Source: Sphingomonas hylomeconis (GTDB lineage Bacteria; Pseudomonadota; Alphaproteobacteria; Sphingomonadales; Sphingomonadaceae). Taken from it: a DNA stretch of 64,000 nucleotides. Of this stretch, positions 7,786 through 16,894 are shown piece by piece. Below the pieces are notes generated by a model that saw only the letters and a list, made by a program, of their open reading frames with translations, made no database searches and was not told the DNA's origin. The DNA is taken from contig NZ_JANQBK010000004.1 of the NCBI RefSeq assembly GCF_025370105.1, positions 372,001 to 436,000 of the forward strand, read 5' to 3'. Position numbers and translations under genes: made by a program. How positions within the stretch are numbered: the first letter of the stretch is position 1; the number at the start of each line of letters is the position of its first letter.

Positions 7786-8456
7786 GTGGCGATGTCGAGA
7801 TCGTCCGCAACGCCCGGTCGCGGCGCGCCAAGCTGTCGGTCGATCCGGCCAGCGGTCGCGTCCGGCTGACGCTGCCACCGCGCGCGCCGCTCAAGGCGGC
7901 GTTGCGCTGGGCGAGCGAGCAGCGCGAGTGGATCGATCGACAGCGCGCGCGGCTGCCGCAGGCGCGGCCGTTCGTGCCGGGCGCCACGCTGCCGTTCGAC
8001 GGCATGGAACTGCGCATCGACTGGGCCGAAACCCGCCCCCGCACCATACGACGCGACGACGACGCCTTGTTCTGCGGCGGGCCGCTCGACGGGCTCGCGC
8101 GACGGATCGAATTGTGGCTGAAGCGCGAGGCGCTGCGCGTGCTGAGCGCCGAAACCGCCGAATTCGCCGCCCGCGCCGGCGTGACGGTCAGCAAGGTCGC
8201 GATCGGCGATGCCAAAGCGCGCTGGGGCAGTTGCACGTCGTCGGGCGTGATCCGCTACAGCTGGCGGCTGATGCTGGCGCCGGCCTTCGTGCGCCGCTCG
8301 ACCGTGGCGCACGAAATCGCGCATCGCCGGCATATGGATCACAGCCCGGCGTTCCACGCGCTGGCCGATGCGCTGACGGAAGGTGATCCGGCCGAGTCGC
8401 GCGCCTGGCTGCGCGCGCACGGCGCGGCGCTTCACTGGGTCGGTCGGGCGTCCTGA
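7782..8456 (+). CDS. YgjP-type M48-like metallopeptidase (DUF45)
   Basis: 224-residue protein of the YgjP/DUF45 family. The zinc-binding motif HEIAHRRHMDHSPAFH (HExxH plus a downstream His) is in the C-terminal third, preceded by the conserved WGSCTSSGVIRYSWRLMLAP segment. The GTG at 7782 overlaps the preceding stop (GTGA); the frame is open further upstream, but that region is inside the YcgN-like gene. The 3' end overlaps the convergent penicillin-binding protein gene by 25 nt. Family members are linked to metal-dependent hydrolysis; the substrate is not established from sequence. Confidence 0.88.
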   Translation: MSGDVEIVRNARSRRAKLSVDPASGRVRLTLPPRAPLKAALRWASEQREWIDRQRARLPQARPFVPGATLPFDGMELRIDWAETRPRTIRRDDDALFCGGPLDGLARRIELWLKREALRVLSAETAEFAARAGVTVSKVAIGDAKARWGSCTSSGVIRYSWRLMLAPAFVRRSTVAHEIAHRRHMDHSPAFHALADALTEGDPAESRAWLRAHGAALHWVGRAS

Positions 8457-10585
8457 GAGCGGATCACGTTGCGCTCGACGGTCCGGTCCGGCGGTGGCGC
8501 GGCGGCCGGGCGCGGGACCGGGGTCGGGCGGGGTGCCGGCGCCGGGGTGCGATCGAGCACCTTGTCGATCCAGTCCTGATCGAGCCGCTCGGGATTCTGT
8601 TCTGGCGTCGGCTGCGCCGGCATCGGCATCCGCTCGCCGCCTTCCTGTGATCCGTCGTCGGGCACGGGTGCGGTGCCGGGATCGATCGGATTGCCGTCTG
8701 CATCGACGAACACGCCATTGTCGGGCTGGCCGAAATAGCTCTCCTCGTCCGGCTCGAGCTGCCATTCGGGCAGCGTGACCTGCGTGTCGAACTGTTCGAC
8801 CGGGCGATTGGCCACCGCCGGCTTCATGAACGCGGCAAAGGCGCGCGCCGGCGCGGTGCCGCCCTGCAGCCCGGGCACGACCTTGGCATCGTCGCGGCCC
8901 ATCCACACGCCGGTGGTCAGCCCGCTCGAGAAGCCGACGAACCAGCCGTCCTTGTTCGACGAGGTCGTGCCGGTCTTGCCGGCGACCGGCCGGCCGATCT
9001 GCGCGGCCTTGCCGGTGCCGGTGTTGACCGCGGTCTGCAGCAGATCGGTCATTTGTTGCGCGACATAGGGGGCGACCAGCACCTGGCTCGTATCGACCGC
9101 CTGGGCGTAGATCGTCTCGCCCTGCGCGGTAACCTTGGTAATCCCGTAAGGGGTGACCGCGACGCCCTTGTTGGCGACGCTGGCAAAGGCGCGCGTCATG
9201 TCGAGCAAGCGGACGTCGGACGTGCCGAGCACCATCGCCGGGTGCGTATCGACCGGCGTGGTGATGCCGAAGCGGCGCGCCATATCGGCGACGGTGCCGA
9301 AGCCGACCTCCTGCCCGAGCTTGGCGGCCACGGTATTGACCGAATAGGCAAACGCGGTGCGCAGCGTCATCTCGCCGCGATTGGCGCCGGACGCATTGCG
9401 CGGGCTCCAGCCGTTGATGTTGATCGGCGCGTCGACCACCTTGTCCTCGACCTTGTGGCCCGCCTCGAGCGCGGCAAGATAGACGAACAATTTCCATGCC
9501 GAGCCGGGCTGGCGCACCGCCTGGGTGGCGCGGTTATAGTTGGACGAGACATAATCGGTGCCGCCGACCATCGCGCGGACCGCGCCGTCGCGATCGATGC
9601 TGACCAGCGCGCCCTGCGCGTTCCTCGGCGCATTGGCGCGGATCGCGGCATCGGCCGCGCGCTGCATGTTCAGATCGAGCGTGGTCCACACTTCCAGCGG
9701 GCGGGTCGTCTCGTCGATCAGCGTCTCGAGCTGCGGCAGCGCCCAATCGGTGAAATAGCGCACGCTGTTCTGTTTCGGCTCCGGTGCCAGCGCAACGCTC
9801 TTGGGATTGGCCGACGCGGCCTCGGCGGCGGTGATCTTGCCGGTTTCCTGCATCAGCTGGATGACCACGCCGGCGCGGCCGACCGCGGCCTCGGCGTCGG
9901 CGGTGGGGGAATAGCGTGACGGCGCCTTGACCAGCCCGGCGATGACCGCCGCTTCGCTGAGGCTCAGCGTATTGGCGCCGTGCCCGAAGAAGCGGCGCGA
10001 CGCGGCGTCGATGCCGTACGCGCCACCGCCGAAATAGACCTTGTTGAGATACAGTTCGAGGATCTGATCCTTGCTGAACTTGCGCTCCATGGCGAGCGCC
10101 AGGATCGCCTCGCGCGCCTTGCGGCCGACATCGTATTTGTTCGACAGGAAGATCGTGCGCGCGACCTGCTGCGTGATCGTCGAGGCGCCCTGCAGGCGGC
10201 GGCCGGTGCCGCGATTTTCGAAAGCGAGCTTGGCGGAACGGGCCAGGCCGATCGGATCGACGCCGAGATGCGAGCGGAACCGGCGATCCTCGACCGCAAC
10301 CATCGCGTCGCGCATCACGGTGGGGATCTGCTGGTAATCCAGCCATTCGCCATAGCTCGGCCCGAGCGAGACGATCACCGTACCATCGGCGGCGTGCACG
10401 CGGATCATCTGCCCGTTGGGCGACGATTTCATGTCGTCGAAGCTCGGCAATTGCGCGCGCGCGACATAGACGGCGATGACCAGCCCGATCAGCGCGAGCA
10501 CACCCAGCCCGACAAGGATCTTCAGCGCCAGCGCGAAGCGGCGACGCCATGACGGACGGGTCTGGGAGGATTTCTTGCGGGCCAT
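8432..10585 (-). CDS. Class A penicillin-binding protein (PBP1a-like)
   Basis: 717-residue bifunctional peptidoglycan synthase. A cytoplasmic basic N terminus and one membrane anchor (about 18-41) lead into the GT51 glycosyltransferase (about 65-250), with catalytic Glu99 in VAVEDRRF and the GASTITQQ and ELYLNKVYFGGGAYG motifs. The transpeptidase (about 320-610) has Ser362-x-x-Lys365 (GSAWK), S415VN and K537TG. The tail from 610 is Pro-rich. A reading frame continues 346 codons upstream of the ATG at 10585, but it is a shadow of the flavoprotein gene. It polymerises and crosslinks the wall in the periplasm. Confidence 0.95.
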   Translation of the reverse strand: MARKKSSQTRPSWRRRFALALKILVGLGVLALIGLVIAVYVARAQLPSFDDMKSSPNGQMIRVHAADGTVIVSLGPSYGEWLDYQQIPTVMRDAMVAVEDRRFRSHLGVDPIGLARSAKLAFENRGTGRRLQGASTITQQVARTIFLSNKYDVGRKAREAILALAMERKFSKDQILELYLNKVYFGGGAYGIDAASRRFFGHGANTLSLSEAAVIAGLVKAPSRYSPTADAEAAVGRAGVVIQLMQETGKITAAEAASANPKSVALAPEPKQNSVRYFTDWALPQLETLIDETTRPLEVWTTLDLNMQRAADAAIRANAPRNAQGALVSIDRDGAVRAMVGGTDYVSSNYNRATQAVRQPGSAWKLFVYLAALEAGHKVEDKVVDAPININGWSPRNASGANRGEMTLRTAFAYSVNTVAAKLGQEVGFGTVADMARRFGITTPVDTHPAMVLGTSDVRLLDMTRAFASVANKGVAVTPYGITKVTAQGETIYAQAVDTSQVLVAPYVAQQMTDLLQTAVNTGTGKAAQIGRPVAGKTGTTSSNKDGWFVGFSSGLTTGVWMGRDDAKVVPGLQGGTAPARAFAAFMKPAVANRPVEQFDTQVTLPEWQLEPDEESYFGQPDNGVFVDADGNPIDPGTAPVPDDGSQEGGERMPMPAQPTPEQNPERLDQDWIDKVLDRTPAPAPRPTPVPRPAAAPPPDRTVERNVIRSQDARPTQ

Positions 10586-10647
10586 GGAGCGTCGATACGG
10601 ATAGGCGCTATATGGGGGCTGAACAAGCGGCTCTTCGGCCTGCAATT

Positions 10648-11748
10648 TCAGACCGGATTGGCGCCGATTCGTGTCGCGCGCGCGAGCAGATCGATCAGCA
10701 CCGGCGCATGATGGGCCAGCGGCAGCAACGTGCGTGCCAGGGCGGGGCGCTCGGCGACGTCGCGCACCAGCCCGGCGATGCCGATCGGCCGCGCCAGGTC
10801 GCCGGCCAGCCGCCGCTGGAACGCGCCGGCGGCAGGCGCCCCCCCGCGGACATAGGCCTGGGCCGCACGGATGCCGCTGGCGATCGCGATGCCCATGCCT
10901 TCGCCGGCCAGCGACGGGATGACGCCAGCCTGGTCGCCGAGCCGGAAAAGCCCGGACTCGCCGGTCCTGGCCCGCCAGCCATAGGGAATGTTGGCCACCG
11001 CATCGATCGCGCCGGGAACGCGCCAGGCGAGGCGGTCGGCCAGGTGCGGGCGTTCGGCGCCGAGTTCGGCGAGCAGTTTTTCGGGATCCCCGGCCGCGCT
11101 CAGCCGGGAGCGATGAACGGCCATGCACAGATTTGCCGTGCCGTCCTCCTGGCGCACGATCCCGGCATAGCCGCGATCGAACAGGTGCAGCTCGATCGTA
11201 TCGCCGACCAGCGCGTCCAGCGTCGGCGACGGGCCGAGGCGCACGCGCAGGCCAAGCGTCGGATCGGCCCCCCGCGCCGATTCGGGGCGCGCCAGCCCGC
11301 GAATGTCGTGCTTGCCGCTGGCCAGGAACAGCGCGTCGGCCGCGATCGTCGTGCCGTCGTGAAGTCGCGCGGCGCGACTGGTCGTTTCCCGCACCGTCAC
11401 GCCGCGCTCGATCGCCGCGCCGGCATCGGCGGCGCGCGCGAGCAGCAGCGTATCGAGATGGCGGCGCGACACGCCGTGCGCCGGGCGGGGCAGCGGCGCT
11501 TCGGCGATCCGATCGCCGGCGAACAGGCGCACGCGGGTGACGCGGGCCGGGCCCAGCGCGTCGGGCATGATGCCCAGGCTGGCGAGCGATTCGAGCGTGC
11601 GCCAGCTGAGGAAACCGCCGCACAGCGCGTCCCCGGTCTCACGGCTGCGCTCGAGCAGCAGATGCGGCGCGCCGGCCAGCGCCAGCCGGATCGCCGCACT
11701 GGCGCCGGCCGGCCCGCCGCCGACGATCAGCGCAGGCGTTCGACGCAC
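10648..11748 (-). CDS. FAD-dependent oxidoreductase of the PKS-III operon
   Basis: 366-residue flavoprotein of the geranylgeranyl reductase/aromatic hydroxylase superfamily. The FAD Rossmann loop GGGPAGAS lies at about 10-17. A GD motif near the end binds the flavin ribityl (GLFRLGDQAGVIPSLAGEGM), followed by GIRAAQAYV. The start chosen is GTG at 11748, overlapping the methyltransferase stop; an in-frame ATG at 11817 would intrude 91 nt. It is the last gene of the PKS-III, methyltransferase, flavoprotein operon. Inferred role: hydroxylation or oxidation of the polyketide ring, as for the flavoprotein of the Streptomyces srs cluster. Confidence 0.85.
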   Translation of the reverse strand: MRRTPALIVGGGPAGASAAIRLALAGAPHLLLERSRETGDALCGGFLSWRTLESLASLGIMPDALGPARVTRVRLFAGDRIAEAPLPRPAHGVSRRHLDTLLLARAADAGAAIERGVTVRETTSRAARLHDGTTIAADALFLASGKHDIRGLARPESARGADPTLGLRVRLGPSPTLDALVGDTIELHLFDRGYAGIVRQEDGTANLCMAVHRSRLSAAGDPEKLLAELGAERPHLADRLAWRVPGAIDAVANIPYGWRARTGESGLFRLGDQAGVIPSLAGEGMGIAIASGIRAAQAYVRGGAPAAGAFQRRLAGDLARPIGIAGLVRDVAERPALARTLLPLAHHAPVLIDLLARATRIGANPV

Positions 11749-12413
11749 AGGCGAAACGGGAAGGCGCGATAGACGCGTGCCTTTGAGATGCCGGCGTCCG
11801 CCAGCAAGGGTGGCCATTCGGCCGGGCGATAGGCGCGCGCGATCGATAGCTGTCCGTCATGGCGGACGATCCGATGCCATCCGAACAGCCGGGCGAGCAG
11901 CGGGAAGCCGCGATAGGCGAAGGCGTGGCGGTGCAGATCGTTGATCAGCCAGCCCCTGGCGGCGCCTCCCTCCATCGCGCGCAGGAAATCGACCAGCTGG
12001 GTAGGCGTCATGTGATGCGCGACGAGGCTGCTGATCACGAAATCCACGCCCGCCAGGTGATCGGCATAATCGCCGGTGATCCAGGTGATCGGCAGGTCGG
12101 GCGGGGTATGGGCGCGGGCGGCGCGTTCGCTGCGCGGGTTGAGGTCGACGCCGATCAGCTCGGCGGTGATGCCGCGCTTTTGCGCCCAACGCGCGATCCG
12201 GCGCAGCATGTCGCCGTCACCGAAGCCGACGTCCAGCAGCGTGAAACGGGTCATGCCCTGCGTCGCGCGGGCGAGGAAATCGAGCGTCGGGCGCGCGGCC
12301 ATCGTGATCACGTTCACCTTGGCCAGATCGGCGACGACATCGGCATAGGTGTCGGCGTCGAGATCCTCGGCATCCATCAGTTCGTCGGCGATGGCGCGCT
12401 CGGCGAGCATCAT
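11727..12413 (-). CDS. Class I SAM-dependent methyltransferase of the PKS-III operon
   Basis: 228-residue methyltransferase. The SAM-binding glycine motif LLDVGFGDGD is at about 59-68, and motif II (ELIGVDLNP, acidic Asp) and FVISSLVAHHMT follow in Rossmann order. The ATG at 12413 overlaps the PKS stop (ATGA) and is followed by a second ATG at 12410. The end overlaps the flavoprotein start. Placed between PKS and flavoprotein, it most likely O- or C-methylates the polyketide; that role is inferred from context. Confidence 0.85.
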   Translation of the reverse strand: MMLAERAIADELMDAEDLDADTYADVVADLAKVNVITMAARPTLDFLARATQGMTRFTLLDVGFGDGDMLRRIARWAQKRGITAELIGVDLNPRSERAARAHTPPDLPITWITGDYADHLAGVDFVISSLVAHHMTPTQLVDFLRAMEGGAARGWLINDLHRHAFAYRGFPLLARLFGWHRIVRHDGQLSIARAYRPAEWPPLLADAGISKARVYRAFPFRLCVERLR

Positions 12414-13495
12414 GGCACGCTCGCAAAGGCAAAGCCTTCGGCGGCGAGGCCGGGGCCGAAGGCCAGCGCCACGCCGTCCTGGATCGGCGGCCCCGCCAGC
12501 AGCCTGGCCAGCACGAACATCAGGGTGGCGGATGACATGTTGCCGTTTTCGGCAAGCACCGCGCGGGAGGCGTCGAGTGCCGCGGGGGGCAGGGTAAGAC
12601 CGTGCTGGACGGCATCGAGGATCGAGCGACCGCCGGCATGCACCGCCCAGCCGTCGATCTCCTGCGGCGCGCGGCCGCCGGTCGCGGCCACGGCAAAGGC
12701 GGGATCGACCAGGGCCTGCGCGATGCGGCCCGGCACTTCGCCGGACAGGTGCATCGCAAAGCCCTGATCGGTGATCGCCCAGCGAATCAGGTCGTGCGTA
12801 TCGTCGAGCGTGGTGGCGAACGGCTGACCCAGCCTGAAGCCGCTCGGATCGGCCGTGACGAGCGCGGCCGCGGCGCCGTCGCCGAATTGCAGCATGGCAA
12901 GCAGCGGTTCGATCTCGGGCGTGTCCTGCAGGTGTAGCGTAGAGAGCTCGACACACAGGACCAGCACGCGTGCCGCGGGCTCCGAGCGGACCAGATGGCG
13001 TGCGGTGCGCAACGCGGCGACCGCGGCGTAGCAGCCCATGAACCCGATCAGCAGCCGCTCGACCGAGGGGGTGAGGCCCAGCCGGCGGGCGATGAGCTGA
13101 TCGATGCCGGGCGCGACGAAGCCGGTGCAGCTGGCGACCACGACATGGGTGATCCCGCCAAGATCGACCTGCGCGCGCAGGGCCTCGATCGCGGCCAGGC
13201 CGAGCGTCGGGGCGGCGTCGGCGTACAGCTCCATCCGCGCGGCGGTGCCGGGCAGGATCGCGTCGGCGTAGAAGCCGCCGGGATCGACCGGCGAACCGCC
13301 ATCGGCGCCGACCGGCAGCACCGACCAGCGATGGCCGATCCCGGCGCGGGCGGCCATGCGATCGAACAGCTTTGCGGATCTGGGGTCGGTCAGCCGATCG
13401 CGCGCCCAGCCGATAAAGGCATTGTGGATGTCGTGTGGCGGAACGGCGGTGCCGATCGCGTTGATATAGGCGTGCTGGGCAGAATGTCGGGACAA
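12410..13495 (-). CDS. Type III polyketide synthase (chalcone/alkylresorcinol synthase-like)
   Basis: 361-residue homodimeric ketosynthase extending a starter acyl-CoA with malonyl-CoA without an acyl carrier protein. The catalytic triad is visible: Cys123 in VVASCTGFVAPG, His286 in GWAVHAGGR and Asn319 in ENGNMSSAT. IGFMGCYAAVAALRTA and LQFGDGAAAA are further family motifs. The reading frame runs on upstream into the tRNA-Leu, so the TTG at 13495, close to the conserved N-terminal YINAIGTAVPP and with AAAGG just upstream, is the preferred start; a GTG about 50 nt upstream is an alternative. It is first in the operon with methyltransferase and flavoprotein. The product is unknown; an alkylresorcinol or alkylpyrone is the best guess. 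Confidence 0.88.
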   Translation of the reverse strand: MSRHSAQHAYINAIGTAVPPHDIHNAFIGWARDRLTDPRSAKLFDRMAARAGIGHRWSVLPVGADGGSPVDPGGFYADAILPGTAARMELYADAAPTLGLAAIEALRAQVDLGGITHVVVASCTGFVAPGIDQLIARRLGLTPSVERLLIGFMGCYAAVAALRTARHLVRSEPAARVLVLCVELSTLHLQDTPEIEPLLAMLQFGDGAAAALVTADPSGFRLGQPFATTLDDTHDLIRWAITDQGFAMHLSGEVPGRIAQALVDPAFAVAATGGRAPQEIDGWAVHAGGRSILDAVQHGLTLPPAALDASRAVLAENGNMSSATLMFVLARLLAGPPIQDGVALAFGPGLAAEGFAFASVP

Positions 13496-13611
13496 GGGCG
13501 GCCTTTGGACGCGCGGCGTCGGATCGCCGCGTCGATTAAGCACAACGCTACTCTTCTGCACTCGATCCGCCAGCGCCAATCGAGCGGGCTCGATTTTGGG
13601 CTGGGGAGAGT

Positions 13612-13698
13612 TGGTGCGGCCAAGAAGACTCGAACTTCCACGGGCTTTCGCCCACAACGACCTCAACGTTGCGCGTCTACCAATTCCGCCATGGCCGC
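13612..13698 (-). tRNA. tRNA-Leu (anticodon GAG)
   Basis: 87-nt class II tRNA including an encoded CCA. The acceptor stem GCGGCCA pairs with TGGCCGC, discriminator A then CCA. The anticodon stem CAACG/CGTTG encloses the loop TTGAGGT, giving anticodon GAG (reads CUC/CUU). The long variable arm is GTGGGCGAAAGCCCGT and the T-arm loop TTCGAGT. A 7-bp stem-loop (AATCGAG/CTCGATT, 13578-13595) lies 16 nt past the 3' end. The PKS operon begins 116 nt downstream on the same strand. Confidence 0.97.
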
Positions 13699-13816
13699 AC
13701 ATAACACCGCCGGCAACGCCCGGCAGGCTGGTAGGCGAGCGCCCCTAGCAAGCGCTGGCGGGGATGGCAAGCGGGGAAGGCGCGGTTGTGACGCGCGCCG
13801 TCTGCCCGCACGGTGA

Positions 13817-14596
13817 TCAGCGCGGCGTGCCCGAGAAACTCAGCACCAGTTTCTGCGAATTGACCGGCACGTCGAGCTTGGCGCTGTTGAAATCGACCGA
13901 TCCGCGCGGCGGCAATGCGGTCGCCTCGGGGCGGATCGTCCAGCCATAGACGATCCGGCCCTGCGCATCGCGCAGTTCGGCGCGGATGTCGGGCACCGCC
14001 TGGTGCGTGTCGGTGGGATTGACGATGCGGCCGCTGATCGCGAACATCTCGCTGCCATTGGCGAGGTCGCGGCGCTCGATCGGATTGTCGATCAGCCTGA
14101 GCGGCGTTTCGGCCGGCGCGATCGCGATGCCAAGCCGCGTGGCGATGCCGTTACCCCCGGTATAGATCAGCGCCCCCAGGGCAATCAGCATCGCCAAGCC
14201 AGCAACCACCGCAATAATCGTCCAGCGCCGCGCTGGATTGCGCCGCGCGCGGAACGGCGGTTCGTGCGCGAAGGCATCGTATTCGGGCGGAATAGAGGGA
14301 TAGACTACGTCGCGCGCCGTATCCGCGGAGATTGCCGGCTCGGTCGTCACCACCGGCGCGGCGGGGGCGGGCACGGCGATTTGTGGCGCGGGCGCTGGGG
14401 CGACGGGCGGTGCCGCGGGTTCGCTAGGCGCGCCGGGCGTGACCGGCGCTTCGGCGCGGGCGACGAGATCGAGCATCGCGGGCGGCTGGAACCAGCTGTG
14501 GCGGCACGCCGCGCAGCGCACGGTGCGCCCTTCGGGACCGATCGCCGTATCGGGAACGACGTATCTAGTGCGGCATTCGGTGCATTCGAGGATCAT
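13817..14596 (-). CDS. Zinc-ribbon protein with a single membrane segment (MJ0042-type)
   Basis: 259-residue protein. The N-terminal zinc ribbon has two CxxC pairs (ECTECRTRY at 4-12 and RCAACRHSW near 27-35), typical of the MJ0042 finger-like domain. An Ala/Pro-rich linker follows, then one transmembrane helix (IIAVVAGLAMLIALGALIYTGG, about 129-150), and an extracytoplasmic beta domain of the DUF3426-like type (FAISGRIVNPTDTHQAVPDIRAEL). It is transcribed divergently from ftsE. The function is unknown; the topology suggests an envelope sensor or scaffold. Confidence 0.82.
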   Translation of the reverse strand: MILECTECRTRYVVPDTAIGPEGRTVRCAACRHSWFQPPAMLDLVARAEAPVTPGAPSEPAAPPVAPAPAPQIAVPAPAAPVVTTEPAISADTARDVVYPSIPPEYDAFAHEPPFRARRNPARRWTIIAVVAGLAMLIALGALIYTGGNGIATRLGIAIAPAETPLRLIDNPIERRDLANGSEMFAISGRIVNPTDTHQAVPDIRAELRDAQGRIVYGWTIRPEATALPPRGSVDFNSAKLDVPVNSQKLVLSFSGTPR

Positions 14597-14763
14597 AGAA
14601 ACGCTTCACGCTGTCGCCCCGGCACCCCCGGCTGCATCAAAACTAAACACCCGATAGGCCATTGGCGCAAGGGCATGTAAGCCCCTGCGCTTGCTGCGCG
14701 ACCGACGAACGTGCGATGACTGGTCAGGGGCAGTATGATTTCAAGAAGCGGGCGTCAGCCGTA

Positions 14764-15468
14764 ATGGCCAATATCGTGCAGTTCGAAAATGTCGGCCTCC
14801 GCTACGGCACCGGGCAGGAAACCCTGTCCGACATCAGCTTCACGCTGGCCAGCGGCTCGTTCTATTTCCTCACCGGCGCGTCGGGCGCAGGCAAGACCTC
14901 GCTGCTCAAGCTGCTGTATCTGGCGCAGCGGCCGACCCGCGGATTGATCCGGCTGTTCGGCGAGGATGCCGTGACGTTGCCGCGCAAGCGGTTGCCCGGC
15001 TTCCGCCGGCGGATCGGCGTCGTGTTCCAGGATTTCCGTCTCGTCCCGCATCTCTCCGCCTACGACAATATCGCATTGCCGCTGCGCGTTTCGGGCGTGC
15101 CCGAGAGCGATATCGAAGCGCCGGTGCGTGAAATGCTCGCCTGGGTCGGCCTGACTGAGCGCGCGAAGGCCAAGCCACCGACGCTGTCGGGCGGCGAGCA
15201 GCAGCGCGTGGCGATCGCGCGCGCCGTGATCGGCCGGCCGGAAATGCTCGTCGCCGACGAGCCGACCGGCAATGTCGATCCCGACATGGCCGAGCGGTTG
15301 CTGCACCTGTTCGATTCGCTCAACCGGCTCGGCACCACCGTGGTGGTGGCAACGCACGATTTTCACCTGCTCGGGCGGATTCCCAACGCGCACATGATGC
15401 GGCTCGACAGCGGCAAGTTGCTCGATCCGACCGGATCGCTGCGCTTTCCGCCGCCCAAGCCCGCATAA
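14764..15468 (+). CDS. ftsE: Cell division ATP-binding protein FtsE
   Basis: 234-residue ABC ATPase. Walker A is GASGAGKTS (about 37-45), the signature LSGGEQQRVAIARA and Walker B MLVADEPTGNVD follow. With FtsX it forms the divisome transporter-like complex that activates periplasmic amidases. The frame is open upstream to 14662, but the ATG at 14764 (MANIVQFENVGLRYG) gives the standard N terminus. The ftsX ATG overlaps its stop by one base. Confidence 0.95.
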   Translation: MANIVQFENVGLRYGTGQETLSDISFTLASGSFYFLTGASGAGKTSLLKLLYLAQRPTRGLIRLFGEDAVTLPRKRLPGFRRRIGVVFQDFRLVPHLSAYDNIALPLRVSGVPESDIEAPVREMLAWVGLTERAKAKPPTLSGGEQQRVAIARAVIGRPEMLVADEPTGNVDPDMAERLLHLFDSLNRLGTTVVVATHDFHLLGRIPNAHMMRLDSGKLLDPTGSLRFPPPKPA

Positions 15469-16361
15469 TGGCGGTGAAGCTCGTCCCTTCGGCGGCTGAT
15501 CGTCGTCTGCTCGACGAGAGCCGTGGCACCCGCGCGATGACGTGGATCATGGCGATCATGCTGTTCTTGACCGTGCTGGCCGGCGCGCTGGGGCTGGGAA
15601 CGCGGTCCGCAGCGGTGTTGCTCGGGCGGCAACTGGCCGGGCGTCTGACGGTGCAGATCGTCGAACCGGTGGAGGCGCAGCGCAGCGCCCAGACGACCGC
15701 CGCGGTGGCGGCGCTGCGACGTCTGCCCGAGGTAACCCGCGTAAGGGAAGTCGATCGTGCTGAGCTGACGTCATTGCTGCGTCCCTGGCTCGGCAGCGAT
15801 GGCGCGGACCCCGATTTGCCGATTCCGGCGCTGATCGATGTGGATCTCGGCAGCACCAGCGATGCCACACTGGCGCGCGTCGCACGGGCCGTCGCTGCGG
15901 TAGCGCCGACAGCGCGGCTCGACCGACAGGAAAGCTGGATGTCGCCGGTGGCTGATTTCATGACGATGGTGACGGGTCTGGCCTTCGCCTTGGTGATGCT
16001 GATGGCGGCGGCGACCGCGGCGGTAGTGATCCTCGCCGCGCGGGCGGGCCTCGAGACGCATCGCGACACGATCGAGGTGCTGCACATGCTGGGCTCCACC
16101 GACGTGCAGGTGTCGCGGCTGTTCCAGCGCCGTATCGCACTCGACACGTTTTTCGGCGGGGTATTGGGCACGGTGCTGGCGGGCGGCATGGTGGTGCTGA
16201 TCGGGATGCAATTGCGCGCGCTCGGCTCCGATCTGCTCAGTGGGTTGACGCTCGGTACGGGCGATTGGCTGTTGCTCGCGCTGATGCCGGTCGCCTTCGC
16301 GCTACTGGCGACATTAGCCGCGCGTGCGGCGGTGACTGGCGCGCTGGGCCGCATCCTGTGA
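15468..16361 (+). CDS. ftsX: Cell division protein FtsX
   Basis: 297-residue membrane partner of FtsE. A first TM helix (about 27-48, MAIMLFLTVLAGALGLG) is followed by a periplasmic domain (about 50-165) and three further TM helices (about 168-190, 220-245, 265-290), the FtsX topology. ETHRDTIEVLHMLGSTDVQV is the cytoplasmic coupling region facing FtsE. It overlaps ftsE at the start and the next gene (GTGA) at the end. Confidence 0.93.
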   Translation: MAVKLVPSAADRRLLDESRGTRAMTWIMAIMLFLTVLAGALGLGTRSAAVLLGRQLAGRLTVQIVEPVEAQRSAQTTAAVAALRRLPEVTRVREVDRAELTSLLRPWLGSDGADPDLPIPALIDVDLGSTSDATLARVARAVAAVAPTARLDRQESWMSPVADFMTMVTGLAFALVMLMAAATAAVVILAARAGLETHRDTIEVLHMLGSTDVQVSRLFQRRIALDTFFGGVLGTVLAGGMVVLIGMQLRALGSDLLSGLTLGTGDWLLLALMPVAFALLATLAARAAVTGALGRIL

Positions 16362-16894
16362 TCAAGCGTCTGTTTGCTCTGGCGCTGATCGTGTACCTGC
16401 TCGGGTTCGCCGTGTTCATGCTGACGCTGGCGCAGCCTTTGCCGCCGCGCACCACCGATGCGATCGTCGTGCCGACCGGCGGGGCGGGGCGGATCGATCG
16501 CGGGCTGGTCCTGATGCAGGCGGCGGCGGCGAAGCGGATGCTGATCAGTGGTGTCGCACCGCAGGTGCTGCCGGGCGAACTGGCGGCCGAATACAAGGCG
16601 CCGAGGCAGCTATTCGCCTGTTGCATCGATCTCGGGCACGAGGCGGTCGACACGCAATCCAATGCCGAGGAAACCGCCGCCTGGGTATCCGCGCATCGCT
16701 ATCGCTCGGTGCGGCTGGTGACGTCGGACTGGCATATGGCGCGCGCGCGGCTCGAACTGGTCCACGCGCTCGACAATGACGTGGAAGTGCTCGGCGACGG
16801 GGTGCCGAGCCATCCGCGCTTCGGGCTGCTGGTGGCGGAATACAACAAGTTGCTGTTGCGCCAGATCGCGCTGTGGACGGGATATGGCCGATGA
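16358..16894 (+). CDS. YdcF/ElyC family protein (DUF218)
   Basis: 178-residue protein with an N-terminal TM helix (about 2-22) and a DUF218 domain. Motifs include DAIVVPTGGAGRIDRGL, a region with AETIDT-like spacing rendered here as DTQSNAEETAAWV, and VRLVTSDWHMARARLEL. Family members affect envelope biogenesis, with ElyC linked to lipid carrier use in E. coli. The GTG at 16358 overlaps the ftsX stop; an upstream ATG lies inside ftsX. It forms an operon with ftsEX and the acyltransferase. Confidence 0.85.
   Translation: MIKRLFALALIVYLLGFAVFMLTLAQPLPPRTTDAIVVPTGGAGRIDRGLVLMQAAAAKRMLISGVAPQVLPGELAAEYKAPRQLFACCIDLGHEAVDTQSNAEETAAWVSAHRYRSVRLVTSDWHMARARLELVHALDNDVEVLGDGVPSHPRFGLLVAEYNKLLLRQIALWTGYGR

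Noticed and set aside
10586-11623. Upstream extension of the penicillin-binding protein to 1063 residues
   Set aside because: The extra 346 residues overlap the flavoprotein gene in another frame and have shadow composition; the ATG at 10585 begins a normal class A PBP N terminus.
13499-13702. PKS-III protein starting inside the tRNA-Leu
   Set aside because: The in-frame ATG at 13702 would need translation through the tRNA. The extension has no family similarity, and the TTG at 13495 sits at the usual N terminus.
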